NCBI GenBank assembly: GCA_013042835.1
Contig: JABDPJ010000059.1
Span: forward strand, 1-42,303
DNA length: 42,303 nucleotides
Direction of reading: 5' to 3'
Origin: Lysobacterales bacterium
GTDB taxonomy: Bacteria > Pseudomonadota > Gammaproteobacteria > Xanthomonadales > SZUA-36
Below the pieces are notes generated by a model that was not told the DNA's origin, made no database searches, and worked only from the letters and a program-made list of their open reading frames with translations. This document shows, piece after piece, positions 15,813-24,412 of this stretch; within the stretch, counting starts at the first letter, position 1; every line of letters begins with the position of its first letter. Position numbers and translations under genes: made by a program.

Positions 15813-16802
15813 ATGCTGATTGCAATCACCCAATTGGCCGCCGGCTTTTTGTTACTGGTCTGGGGTGCTGACCGCCTGGTCGCCGGCGCCTCGGCCACGG
15901 CCCGGAACCTGGGTGTTTCACCGCTGATCATTGGCCTGACCATTATTGGGTTCGGTACTTCGGCACCCGAACTCGTGGTCTCTGCGGTGGCAACCATGAA
16001 AGGCAACTCGGGATTGGCGATTGGCAATGCCATCGGTTCAAACATTGCGAACATGGGACTTGTGCTGGGCGCCACGGCACTCATTTATCCCCTGCGCATG
16101 GAATCCACGGCATTGAAACGTGAGTACCCGATGTTGCTCCTGGTCATGCTGGTTTGTTTCCTGATGGCGCTGAATGGCCTTTATAGCCATTACGAGGGCT
16201 GGGCTTTGCTTGCCGGCCTGTTCGCTGTGGTCATATGGATCATACGCATCGGCCTGCACCGGCCTTTGTCAGACCCGTTGGCAGAAGAGTTTGATGCGGA
16301 GATTCCCAAGGATACACCGACCAAAACCGCCGTATTCTGGCTCCTGGTTGGACTTGTTGTCCTGCCCATAAGCTCAACGTTCCTGGTCGACGGGGCAATT
16401 ACCATTGCCAGGCACCTGCACGTGTCAGATACCGTCATTGGCCTGACCGTAGTGGCGCTGGGCACCAGCCTGCCCGAACTTGCAACGGCTGTAACCGCCG
16501 CGTTGCACAAGGAAGACGACCTGGCCATTGGCAATATTATCGGCTCCAACATCTTTAACCTGCTGGGTGTGCTGGGTATTGCAGCCGTCATCCAGCCGGT
16601 AGAATTACTCCCTGTTATCCTGGCGCGTGACTTTCCCGCCATGTTCCTGATGACGGGGGCGCTGTACCTGATGGCCTCGGACTTCCGCGGTCCGGGGCGC
16701 ATCGGCAGACGTTCCGGCAGCGTGCTGTTGATCATGTTTGCATTCTACTTCACCCTGGTGTGGATGAGTTCCTTTGACGTTCCTTCTACGCTGGCAAACT
16801 GA
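15813..16802 (+). CDS. YrbG-type Ca2+/Na+ antiporter (CaCA superfamily)
   Basis: 329 residues, almost entirely hydrophobic helices, with the two inverted alpha-repeats of the CaCA superfamily: GFGTSAPELVVSAVAT (about 48-63) and ALGTSLPELATAVTAAL in the second half, each followed by an AIGN-IGSNI stretch. These contain the ion-binding Glu and Asn residues. It exchanges Ca2+ for Na+ or K+ at the inner membrane. In enterobacteria yrbG heads the kdsD-kdsC-lpt cluster, as here, but kdsD is missing. The 228 bases upstream hold no obvious motif apart from an AT-rich stretch near 15610-15660. GGAACTC precedes the ATG. Confidence 0.9.
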   Translation: MLIAITQLAAGFLLLVWGADRLVAGASATARNLGVSPLIIGLTIIGFGTSAPELVVSAVATMKGNSGLAIGNAIGSNIANMGLVLGATALIYPLRMESTALKREYPMLLLVMLVCFLMALNGLYSHYEGWALLAGLFAVVIWIIRIGLHRPLSDPLAEEFDAEIPKDTPTKTAVFWLLVGLVVLPISSTFLVDGAITIARHLHVSDTVIGLTVVALGTSLPELATAVTAALHKEDDLAIGNIIGSNIFNLLGVLGIAAVIQPVELLPVILARDFPAMFLMTGALYLMASDFRGPGRIGRRSGSVLLIMFAFYFTLVWMSSFDVPSTLAN

Positions 16803-16855
16803 AACACGACAAAAACACTTCGAAATATCCGCCCAATACCATCATCTATAATCGA

Positions 16856-16882
16856 TTGACTTAATTCATTTCAGGTTAGAAT
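16856..16882 (+). promoter_or_regulatory. Possible sigma-70 promoter before kdsC
   Basis: TTGACT (16856-16861) and TAGAAT (16877-16882) are near-consensus hexamers but separated by 15 bases instead of 17. They lie about 85 bases ahead of kdsC, in the 164-base gap where kdsD would be expected. Sufficient for a candidate only. Confidence 0.35.
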
Positions 16883-16966
16883 ACGTCCATGGACAGTCAT
16901 GCCCTGAAAAGCCCGTCATGGGTAAGCTTGAACTTTAATGATCTTATCCGGCAAGGAGTTGTCTGA

Positions 16967-17506
16967 ATGACCATGATGGATGCGGCGCTCCGGGAACGGG
17001 CTTCAAAAATACGCATGCTGGTGCTCGACGTGGATGGCGTACTGACCGATGGCAAGTTGTTTTTCGACCATGCCGGTAATGAAACGAAGGCGTTTCATAC
17101 CCGTGATGGCCTCGGGATGAAGGCCCTGCAGCGCAGCGGAATCGAGGTGGCCGTGATCACCGGCAGGAAATCAGAGGCTGTCGCGCACCGCATGGCGCAA
17201 CTGGGAATCGAGCATGTTTACCAGGGCCGGGAAGACAAGTTGAATGCGTTTCTGCACCTGCTGGACGCTACCGGGCTGGATCCGCACCAGGTCTGTTTCG
17301 CCGGTGATGACTGGATAGACCTTCCGGTGCTGCTGAGGGCGGGACTCGCCGTATCGGTGGCGGACGCCGAAGAACGCGTCAGGGAGAGCGCCCACTACAT
17401 CACAAGTCGAAATGGCGGCGACGGTGCAGTGCGGGAAATTTGTAACATGATCCTGTCTGCACAAGGAAAGGACAAAGAGATTTTGGACCAGATCCTGGCT
17501 TCATGA
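16967..17506 (+). CDS. kdsC: 3-deoxy-D-manno-octulosonate 8-phosphate phosphatase KdsC
   Basis: 179 residues of the small HAD type without a cap. Motif I is LVLDVDGVLTDG (nucleophile D21, acid D23), motif II VAVITGRKSEAV, the lysine of motif III lies in REDKLNAF, and motif IV is FAGDDWIDLPVL. This set is characteristic of KdsC, which removes phosphate from KDO-8-P during LPS inner-core synthesis. AAGGAG precedes the ATG. The gene begins the kdsC-lptC-lptA-lptB-rpoN operon, with lptC overlapping by four bases. Confidence 0.95.
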   Translation: MTMMDAALRERASKIRMLVLDVDGVLTDGKLFFDHAGNETKAFHTRDGLGMKALQRSGIEVAVITGRKSEAVAHRMAQLGIEHVYQGREDKLNAFLHLLDATGLDPHQVCFAGDDWIDLPVLLRAGLAVSVADAEERVRESAHYITSRNGGDGAVREICNMILSAQGKDKEILDQILAS

Positions 17507-18066
17507 TTACGCGAAAAACAAGGCGTGGCATAATTTTGCTGGCATTGCTGACGGTTGCCAGTTTCTGGGTCAGCCGTTCACAGGATAAAGACGCTGCAGA
17601 TCCCGTGGCCGGCCTTGACCCGAGGTTGAATTACGTTTTGCGGGATTTTGAATTGCAGTTTTATGATGAAAACGGCGAGCCAACCATCAATATGAAAGCC
17701 CCCATCCTGAGAAATGATCCCGAACAACAACTAGGTACAATCGAGCAACCCGTCGTACAATTGCATCAGCCCGGAGAGGTTTGGGATATAACCGCGGACA
17801 CAGCCACCGTCACAGCCGATAAGGAACACGTGCGGTTATTGGGCCGGGTCAACGTTCGCAGGGTAGAACCTTCCTCAGGAAATTGGCTTGAACTCAACAC
17901 CCGGGAGGTTCAGATCGAGGTAACACCTCAAACGGCCACCACCGACCAGCCCGTGCGCATGTTCGATGGCCGGAACGAGGTCAATGCCATCGGGCTTGAC
18001 CTGGATTTAAAAGCCAATACATTCAATTTGAAACAACAGGTTAAAGCTACTTATGTCGTCAATTGA
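17503..18066 (+). CDS. lptC: LPS export inner-membrane bitopic protein LptC
   Basis: 187 residues: one N-terminal transmembrane helix (about 8-24, GIILLALLTVASFWV) and a periplasmic beta-jellyroll domain with the sequence LRDFELQFYDENGEPTINMKAPILRND, typical of LptC. It contacts the LptB2FG transporter and passes LPS to LptA across the periplasm. It overlaps kdsC by four bases at the start and lptA by 14 at the end, so the block is tightly coupled. Confidence 0.9.
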   Translation: MITRKTRRGIILLALLTVASFWVSRSQDKDAADPVAGLDPRLNYVLRDFELQFYDENGEPTINMKAPILRNDPEQQLGTIEQPVVQLHQPGEVWDITADTATVTADKEHVRLLGRVNVRRVEPSSGNWLELNTREVQIEVTPQTATTDQPVRMFDGRNEVNAIGLDLDLKANTFNLKQQVKATYVVN

Positions 18067-18685
18067 TCAGCTGATAAATACCCGTTGCGGCCTCTGGCTG
18101 TCACTGGGACTGTTGTGCGCGAGCATGCCGCTGATGGCGCTCGAATCAGACCGCCAGGAACCACTCGAGGTTAGCGCCAATTCGACTGATGGAACGCTGG
18201 GTGACGGTGTCACCACCTTGCGGGGTAACGTGGACATTCGCCAGGGCACTTTGCGCATAACGGCCAATGAAGCCGAGGTTAAGAAAGTTGACGGGCGCGT
18301 TAATTCTGTCACATTTCGTGGACAGCCCGCGTCACTTGAGCAGGAGATTGAAGAGCAGGGCCTGGTGCGCGCGATTGCCAATGTCATCGAATACCAGGTG
18401 GCCAGCGGATTGGTCACGCTGTCCGGGGACGCTGACGTCAAGCACCCCCAATACCAGATTAGTGGCGACCTATTGACCTATGACCTGAATATCCAGCATT
18501 TTCAGGGCAGCAGTGACGAAAACGGAAATGGAAGAATCCATATCCTGCTGGACCCGGAGGTCATCAACACAGACCAGGTAAAAGACGAAGAGAAAAGCGG
18601 CGACGAATTGAGCGATCCTGACCCGGAAACAGGTGGAGAAACCGAAGCGCCGGATAAGAAAGATTCCAAAGAGGAAACCAACTGA
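18053..18685 (+). CDS. lptA: LPS periplasmic bridge protein LptA
   Basis: 210 residues: a signal peptide (hydrophobic segment about 12-29 ending MPLMALES), then the OstA-type beta-jellyroll with [40 protein letters not shown]. LptA monomers stack to carry LPS to the outer-membrane LptDE. The last roughly 40 residues are strongly acidic (rich in Asp, Glu and Lys), longer than in E. coli LptA (185 residues), and probably disordered. It overlaps lptC by 14 bases and lptB begins one base after its stop. Confidence 0.92.
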   Translation: MSSIDQLINTRCGLWLSLGLLCASMPLMALESDRQEPLEVSANSTDGTLGDGVTTLRGNVDIRQGTLRITANEAEVKKVDGRVNSVTFRGQPASLEQEIEEQGLVRAIANVIEYQVASGLVTLSGDADVKHPQYQISGDLLTYDLNIQHFQGSSDENGNGRIHILLDPEVINTDQVKDEEKSGDELSDPDPETGGETEAPDKKDSKEETN

Positions 18686-18686
18686 T

Positions 18687-19406
18687 ATGCTCAAGGCCAC
18701 GAACCTGCACAAGTCCTACCGTAAGAAGGAAGTTGTGCGCGGCGTCAACATCGAAGTGGAACGGGGCCAGGTGGTTGGCTTGCTCGGGCCTAACGGTGCA
18801 GGCAAAACAACCTGTTTTTACATGATCGTCGGACTGATTCCGACCGAACAAGGGAACATATTCGTTGACGACGTGGATATCACCCACAAACCCGTCAATA
18901 TCCGTTCGAGCCTTGGCGTAGGCTACCTGCCGCAGGAGGCGTCGGTGTTTCGCAAACTCTCCGTAAGCGACAACATCATGGCTATCCTGGAGCTACGCAA
19001 CGACCTCGATGATGACGAACGCAAGGAGATGCTGCAGACACTGATGGAAGAACTCGGCGTTGCGCACCTGGCAAGCCAGATGGGCCAGGTACTGTCGGGA
19101 GGAGAGCGGCGCAGGGTAGAAATTGCCCGCGCATTGGCTGCGAAACCGAGGTTTATCCTTCTTGACGAACCATTCGCCGGAGTGGATCCGATTTCAGTCA
19201 GGGAAATCCAGTTAATCATCAACCAGTTGACAGACCAGAACATCGGCGTTTTGATTACAGATCACAATGTCCGGGAAATGCTCGGTATCTGTCACCATGC
19301 CTACATCATGAATGATGGACAGGTACTGGCGGAAGGAAATGCCGAAACCATCCTCGCCAACAAGGATGTCCGGGAGGTTTACCTGGGCAACGAGTTCCGG
19401 CTTTAA
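18687..19406 (+). CDS. lptB: LPS export ABC transporter ATPase LptB
   Basis: 239 residues from the ATG at 18687; an earlier in-frame start would lie wholly within lptA. It has all ABC motifs: Walker [11 protein letters not shown]-loop GYLPQEAS, signature [15 protein letters not shown], Walker [13 protein letters not shown] and the H-loop TDHNV. LptB dimerises and powers LptFG, which are encoded 15 kb away in this window at 34643-36788. The layout of a lone LptB in the kds-lptCA operon is universal in gammaproteobacteria. rpoN follows after 24 bases. Confidence 0.96.
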   Translation: MLKATNLHKSYRKKEVVRGVNIEVERGQVVGLLGPNGAGKTTCFYMIVGLIPTEQGNIFVDDVDITHKPVNIRSSLGVGYLPQEASVFRKLSVSDNIMAILELRNDLDDDERKEMLQTLMEELGVAHLASQMGQVLSGGERRRVEIARALAAKPRFILLDEPFAGVDPISVREIQLIINQLTDQNIGVLITDHNVREMLGICHHAYIMNDGQVLAEGNAETILANKDVREVYLGNEFRL

Positions 19407-19430
19407 TTATTCGCTTATCGTGACCTGAAG

Positions 19431-20888
19431 ATGGCCAACCCCTCTCTGCAAATTCGACTGACCCAGAAGCTGGCGATGGCGCCGCAGTTACAGCAAGCGA
19501 TCCGCTTGCTTCAGCTCAATCGCATAGAACTGCGTGATTATATCCAGGAAGTGGTGGATGCGAACCCACTGCTTGATCATGATGAAAATTCAGCCCAACC
19601 CAAGGAGAAGGGTGAAGAGGTTTCTTTTGAAGCCGGGATGGCGGAAGCGCGCAAAACGGAGGGCGAACAGGAATACGCCGGCGATGATTTCGGTGCAGAT
19701 CAATGGTCGACTGAAGGCGATACATGGACCGAAACGGCGGGCTGGTCCGACGATTTTTCTGAACGGCAGATAGCCGACACCAGTTCCACTTCCTTACGCG
19801 AGCATCTGCTTACCCAGATTCGCCTTGCACACTTTAGCGAAATGGACGCCGAGATTGCCAAAGCCATAGTGTATGCACTCGATGATGACGGTTTCCTGCA
19901 TGGTGATATCCCGGATATACGTGAAAGCCTGTTGCCGGAAGTGCGGGTCGGGGAAGATGAGATCCTCGCAGTTTTGCACCGCGTGCAGCGACTGGAACCG
20001 GTCGGTGTCGCCAGCAGAACCCCGGGAGAGTGTATTCAGGTTCAGTTGAAGGCGCAGCCCACAGGCACCGCCGGTGTCGACCTGGCGCTGCGGCTGGCGC
20101 GTGATCACCTGAAGTTGGTTGCTGCCAATGATTACGATGGGATGCTGAAGGAGACCGGCGCGACATCCGACAATCTCAAACAGGCACTGGAACTGATCAG
20201 GGGCTTGGATCCCCATCCGGGATCGCGCTTTGATAACCGCCAGGATGAGTACCTGATACCGGATGTTTATGTCCGTCAAAATGGCGATGAATGGGAGACG
20301 ACGCTGAGCCCGGAAAGCAACCCGGGTTTGCGGTTGAATAAATACTACATAAGCCTGCTGCGCAAATCAGGCGGTAAGGATGCTGATTACCTGCGCGGTC
20401 GATTACAGGAGGCCCGCTGGCTGCTGTCCAGCCTGGAATTGCGCAATCGCACGTTGCTGAGCGTCTCCCAGTGCATCGTCGATACCCAAAAAGACTTCCT
20501 GGTCGATGGCGAGATCGCGATGAAACCCTTAATATTAAAAGAAGTTGCCGACCGGGTCGGTGTGCATGAATCCACTGTTTCCAGGGCGACTACACGAAAG
20601 TACATGTTGACACCAAGGGGTATCTTTGAACTGAAGTACTTTTTCTCGAGCCATGTGCGGACGACCGACGGCGGCAAAGTAAGCGCAACGGCCACCAAGG
20701 CCAGAATTCAAATCCTGATTGACAACGAACCTGCCAAACGGCCCCTGAGCGACCAGGAGATTTCACAATTGTTGAGAGAAACAGGTATCCGGGTTGCTCG
20801 CAGGACCGTTGCCAAGTACCGCGAATCGCTGGGTATCGGATCATCCAGCGAGCGCCGTCGCGCATACCGCAGGACAATGACGTTCTAG
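19431..20888 (+). CDS. rpoN: RNA polymerase sigma-54 factor RpoN
   Basis: 485 residues. Region I begins with a Gln/Leu-rich LTQKLAMAPQLQQAIRLLQL, then an acidic region (about 55-115), the core-binding region, and the helix-turn-helix RVGVHESTVSRATTRKY. The RpoN box ARRTVAKYRE lies close to the C-terminus. It recruits RNA polymerase to -24/-12 promoters that need bacterial enhancer-binding proteins. It is the last gene of the kdsC-lpt transcript, 24 bases after lptB; hpf, ptsN and rapZ follow as in E. coli, where the PTS-Ntr proteins modulate nitrogen and envelope responses. Confidence 0.97.
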   Translation: MANPSLQIRLTQKLAMAPQLQQAIRLLQLNRIELRDYIQEVVDANPLLDHDENSAQPKEKGEEVSFEAGMAEARKTEGEQEYAGDDFGADQWSTEGDTWTETAGWSDDFSERQIADTSSTSLREHLLTQIRLAHFSEMDAEIAKAIVYALDDDGFLHGDIPDIRESLLPEVRVGEDEILAVLHRVQRLEPVGVASRTPGECIQVQLKAQPTGTAGVDLALRLARDHLKLVAANDYDGMLKETGATSDNLKQALELIRGLDPHPGSRFDNRQDEYLIPDVYVRQNGDEWETTLSPESNPGLRLNKYYISLLRKSGGKDADYLRGRLQEARWLLSSLELRNRTLLSVSQCIVDTQKDFLVDGEIAMKPLILKEVADRVGVHESTVSRATTRKYMLTPRGIFELKYFFSSHVRTTDGGKVSATATKARIQILIDNEPAKRPLSDQEISQLLRETGIRVARRTVAKYRESLGIGSSSERRRAYRRTMTF

Positions 20889-21023
20889 TAAGGGAAAAAA
20901 TAGAAAATTGAGTTCACCGCGTATAGACTGTAAGTATAAGAGTCAAACATTCGGCACACTGTGAACAAGATTAAATATGTGCTTTGCAAATACCCGTACT
21001 ACCCGACACAAGGCCTCTTGCTA

Positions 21024-21044
21024 TTGACCTAGGCCTGATTGACC
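21024..21044 (+). promoter_or_regulatory. Repeat-rich tract upstream of hpf
   Basis: ATTGACC occurs twice (21023-21029 and 21038-21044). The first copy extends to TTGACCTAGG, a 10-base sequence also found upstream of pntA (2672-2681). Either TTGACC could act as a -35 box, but the downstream -10 candidates are weak. The rest of the 198-base rpoN-hpf gap shows AT-rich sequence and no hairpin terminator. Confidence 0.3.
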
Positions 21045-21086
21045 TTACATTGATGAGTAAGGAATACACTAAAAAGGAGATAGTTG

Positions 21087-21416
21087 ATGCAAATTAATAT
21101 TACCGGACACCATGTTGAGGTCACCCCCGCACTGCGTGCATACACAACGGAAAAATTGCAGAAACTTGGCCGTCATTTTGACCAGGTCAAATCTATCAAC
21201 GTTATTTTGAATGTGGAAAAATTACAGCAACAGGCGGAAGCAACCGTCAATGCAGCCGGACGAACAATATTTGCAACTGAAACAGCAGCGGATATGTATG
21301 CCTCAATCGATGGACTGGTAGACAAACTGGACCGCCAGGTTCGCCGTTACAAAGATCGCATCACCGACCACCATCATGTGAAACATGAACCCATTGAATC
21401 GGGTGGCGGCTTCTGA
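21087..21416 (+). CDS. hpf: Ribosome hibernation-promoting factor HPF (short form)
   Basis: 109 residues from the ATG at 21087, with AAAAAGGAGA ahead; the preceding TTG is not needed. The fold is seen in INITGHHVEVTPALRAYTTEKL, ending in the basic RQVRRYKDRITDHHH. The short type binds in the 30S decoding region and, with RMF, forms inactive 100S ribosomes in stationary phase. It stands between rpoN and ptsN, the common location. The gap upstream may carry a separate promoter, allowing growth-phase control. Confidence 0.94.
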   Translation: MQINITGHHVEVTPALRAYTTEKLQKLGRHFDQVKSINVILNVEKLQQQAEATVNAAGRTIFATETAADMYASIDGLVDKLDRQVRRYKDRITDHHHVKHEPIESGGGF

Positions 21417-21462
21417 TTCCGCCATACCGGTAATTATGACCACCGATACCTGACGACCTGAA

Positions 21463-21915
21463 ATGCTTGATAGAGATCTAATAAGCCCGGGTCGTATTTT
21501 TGCGAATGTTAGAATTAACAGCAAGAAACGCCTGCTCCAGTTGATCGCCACGACCCTGGCCAAAAAGAACAAGGAGCTGAATTCACGGGAAATTTTTGAA
21601 AGCTTTTGTGACCGTGAAAACCTTGGTAGTACGGCACTCGGCAACGGGGTCGCCATCCCACATGGACGCATCAGCGGCACCGATGAGGTAGAGGCCCTCT
21701 TTCTGCAACTGGTTCAACCCTTGTCTTACGAGACCGACGATGGTCAACCGGTAGACCTGATTTTCGCGTTGGTAGTGCCACAGGACTACACCGAAGACCA
21801 TGCAAAATTACTGTCAAGCACCGCAGAGCGTTTTAGCGACGCCGACTTCCTCGAACAGCTGCGCAGCGCTGAAGATGCCAATGAAATCTGGCAACTGCTT
21901 TCGAACGCTCAATGA
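21463..21915 (+). CDS. ptsN: Nitrogen-PTS EIIA component PtsN
   Basis: 150 residues of EIIA-Ntr: FCDRENLGSTALGNGVAIPHGRISG contains the phospho-accepting His (in IPHGR), followed by LVQPLSYETDDGQPVDLIFALVVPQ and HAKLLSSTAERFSD. PtsN is phosphorylated by PtsP-NPr and in its unphosphorylated form regulates potassium uptake and envelope and metabolic functions. It lies directly before rapZ, in the conserved order. NPr, usually a few genes on, is not found in this window. Confidence 0.94.
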   Translation: MLDRDLISPGRIFANVRINSKKRLLQLIATTLAKKNKELNSREIFESFCDRENLGSTALGNGVAIPHGRISGTDEVEALFLQLVQPLSYETDDGQPVDLIFALVVPQDYTEDHAKLLSSTAERFSDADFLEQLRSAEDANEIWQLLSNAQ

Positions 21916-21972
21916 TCCGCGTGCCTCGAATCATATGAAGTGCATGACAGACGGTACCCGGTGAAGACCAGA

Positions 21973-22854
21973 ATGGGTGCGCAGGATCAAAGTGTCATCA
22001 TTGTCAGCGGCATGTCCGGCGGCGGTAAATCTACCGCCCTCAATGCGCTTGAAGACCTTGGTTATTACTGTATTGACAACCTGCCAGGGGCCATGCTGCC
22101 CTATTTTGAACCGCAGATCGAAGCCAACCCCAAGCTCTATAAAAAAGTAGCCCTGGGAATTGACGCCCGCTCACATGAATCCAGCCTCCAGGTCGTGCTT
22201 GACTGGATGACCTCGTTGCGGGCCAATGGCCTGAACTGCAAATTGCTGTTTGTCACCGCTGAAAAGCCGGTGTTGATCAAACGTTTCAGTGAAACACGAC
22301 GACGGCATCCACTTACCGGCAGCGATAAAGTCCTGCCCGAAGCCATCGAAAACGAGAGGAAACTGCTTGAACCCTTGCGTGACCAGGCGGACCAGGTCAT
22401 TGACAGCAGCGACACCAACATCCATCAACTCAGGCGCCAGGTCTGGAACTTCGTCGACCGGCGCTCCAGCGGCATGACCATCGTCCTGCAGTCCTTTGCG
22501 TTCAAGAAGGGCGTACCGCAAGATCTCGACTTCATGTTCGATGCCCGAATACTTCCTAACCCTTTTTGGCAGGAAGAGCTCAGGTCTTTGACCGGCAGGG
22601 ACCAGGAAGTGATTTCGTGGCTTGAAAAAGAGACCGGTGTTCTGAAAATGAAACAGGATATCGGACAATTCATGGAAACCTGGCTGCCCGCATTCCAGGA
22701 CGCGCAGCGCAGTTATGTCACGATCGGTGTCGGCTGCACCGGCGGTCGGCATCGTTCGGTATACCTTGCTGAAAAGTTAGCGGCTGCGATTGGCGGAAAA
22801 CATGCTAACGTGCTTGTGCATCACCGCGAGCAAGGTTCCTGGGGCGACTCCTGA
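21973..22854 (+). CDS. rapZ: RNase adapter protein RapZ
   Basis: 293 residues from the ATG at 21973 (E. coli 284). GTG codons at 21940 and 21961 would give longer forms without better ribosome sites. The Walker A reads SGMSGGGKST, followed by LEDLGYYCIDNLPGAML. The C-terminal domain has DLDFMFDARILPNPFW and GVGCTGGRHRSVYLAEKLA, characteristic of RapZ. RapZ senses glucosamine-6-phosphate and presents the sRNA GlmZ to RNase E, controlling GlmS in enterics. In other gammas the sRNA is not conserved, so the partner here is unknown. Confidence 0.93.
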   Translation: MGAQDQSVIIVSGMSGGGKSTALNALEDLGYYCIDNLPGAMLPYFEPQIEANPKLYKKVALGIDARSHESSLQVVLDWMTSLRANGLNCKLLFVTAEKPVLIKRFSETRRRHPLTGSDKVLPEAIENERKLLEPLRDQADQVIDSSDTNIHQLRRQVWNFVDRRSSGMTIVLQSFAFKKGVPQDLDFMFDARILPNPFWQEELRSLTGRDQEVISWLEKETGVLKMKQDIGQFMETWLPAFQDAQRSYVTIGVGCTGGRHRSVYLAEKLAAAIGGKHANVLVHHREQGSWGDS

Positions 22855-23015
22855 AACGCAGTAGTTTCCGCCGCCGCCGGGAGACTTCCCTGCCCCGCAT
22901 TTCACTCGTTACGGATTACCCCTAATTTCCGGCTCCTTGTTACAATAGGCAGGTTTTCGGGACCACCGAAGGATGTTTGGCGGTCTTCCATGAATCCCAC
23001 GAAAGGTTGACGACA

Positions 23016-24383
23016 ATGATGCGGGAACACCAACTCGAAGAAAAAACAGCCCGCCACCTCGATCGCTTGTCCGAAGCACTGGACAGCGGCGTTCAGTCGA
23101 AGGTCAAGCACCTGCTCAATAGCCTCAGCGGCGCGGAGATAGGTGACCTGCTGGAATCACTGCCGCATGCGAAACGCCAGGCTGTTTGGGAACTGGTCAA
23201 GGTAGATCTCGATGGCGATGTACTGGTCGAGGTGAATGACGAGGTGCGTGCGGGATTGATCAGGGACACCGCTCCCGATGACCTTATCCAGGCCATGGGT
23301 GAACTGGATATCGACGACCTTGCCGATATCCTTGACGATCTGCCCGATGACGTGGTTACAGAGGTATTGCGCGCCATGGACAGGCAAGACCGCGAGCGGC
23401 TCGCTCAGGTCATGTCCTATCCGGAGGATTCAGCCGGTGGCCTGATGAACCCGGACGTCGTGACAGTGCGCCCGGACGTCAGCCTGGACGTCGTATTGCG
23501 TTATTTGAGACTCAGGGGTGAGCTGCCGGAAGTCTTTGACCAGTTGTTCGTCGTTGACAGGGCTGGCAAGTACCTCGGACAACTCAAGCTGTCGGATGTG
23601 TTGACCAAGGAACCCACCAGCGAAGTTTCCGAGTTGATGGATACCTCGAAAGATGCCATTCCGGTGGAGATGTCCGCCAGGCAGGTAGCCATTGAGTTCG
23701 AGCATGCTAACCTTGTATCAGCGCCGGTTACCGAACCGAACGGCTTGTTATTGGGCCGCATAACCATTGATGACGTCGTCGATGTCATACGCGAAGAGGG
23801 CGAGCACATGGTGCTGACTGCCGCCGGCCTCGATGAAGAGGATGATATGTTTGCACCGGTGATGCAATCGGCACGACGGCGCTGGGTCTGGCTGGGCGTC
23901 AACCTGATCACGACCCTGTTGGCAGCCCTGGTCCTGTTTGCCTTCCAACCTACCCTCGACCAACTGGTGGAACTCGCCGTCCTGTTTCCGATCGTCATGA
24001 GCATGGGCGGAATTGCGGGTACACAAACACTGACGCTGATGATCAGGGGTATGGCAACGGGGCAAGTCAGCGGTCGTAACTCCATGGCCATTCTGCGCAA
24101 AGAGCTCGCGGTCGGTATGCTCAACGGCGTCGTGTTCTCTATCATCCTGGCTGCCATTGCCTTCCTCTGGTACGGCAGTTTCGGTCTCGGCCTGGTCATG
24201 GCCGTCGCCATCATCGTCAACTTGATTGCCGGTGCGCTGGCGGGTGCGTTAATCCCGGTGATATTGCGCCGGATGTCCATCGACCCGGCGCTGGCCGGCG
24301 GCGTTGTATTGACCACGGTGACAGACGTCATCGGCATTTTAGCCTTTGTCGGACTGGCAAGTTTCCTGCTGCTGACGACCTAG
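23016..24383 (+). CDS. mgtE: Magnesium transporter MgtE
   Basis: 455 residues from the ATG at 23016; the in-frame TTG at 22977 would add 13 residues. N-terminal superhelical domain: LLESLPHAKRQAVWELV and the Asp-rich DIDDLADILDDLPDD. A pair of CBS domains spans about 130-250 (SAGGLMNPDVVTV, then LLLGRITIDDVVDVI). Five helices from about 270 carry the pore sequence GIAGTQTLTLMIRGMATG and GALIPVILRRMSIDPALAGG. MgtE is a Mg2+ channel gated by Mg2+ binding to the cytosolic domains. AAAGG precedes the ATG. It is the last gene of the rpoN block. Confidence 0.94.
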   Translation: MMREHQLEEKTARHLDRLSEALDSGVQSKVKHLLNSLSGAEIGDLLESLPHAKRQAVWELVKVDLDGDVLVEVNDEVRAGLIRDTAPDDLIQAMGELDIDDLADILDDLPDDVVTEVLRAMDRQDRERLAQVMSYPEDSAGGLMNPDVVTVRPDVSLDVVLRYLRLRGELPEVFDQLFVVDRAGKYLGQLKLSDVLTKEPTSEVSELMDTSKDAIPVEMSARQVAIEFEHANLVSAPVTEPNGLLLGRITIDDVVDVIREEGEHMVLTAAGLDEEDDMFAPVMQSARRRWVWLGVNLITTLLAALVLFAFQPTLDQLVELAVLFPIVMSMGGIAGTQTLTLMIRGMATGQVSGRNSMAILRKELAVGMLNGVVFSIILAAIAFLWYGSFGLGLVMAVAIIVNLIAGALAGALIPVILRRMSIDPALAGGVVLTTVTDVIGILAFVGLASFLLLTT

Positions 24384-24412
24384 TTACCGGTTAACTGCAC
24401 ACCAATACCGCC

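Noticed and set aside
20945-21000. Possible sigma-54 promoter upstream of hpf (CGGCAC and TTTGCA)
   Set aside because: The GG and GC dinucleotides are not at the required 10-base spacing.
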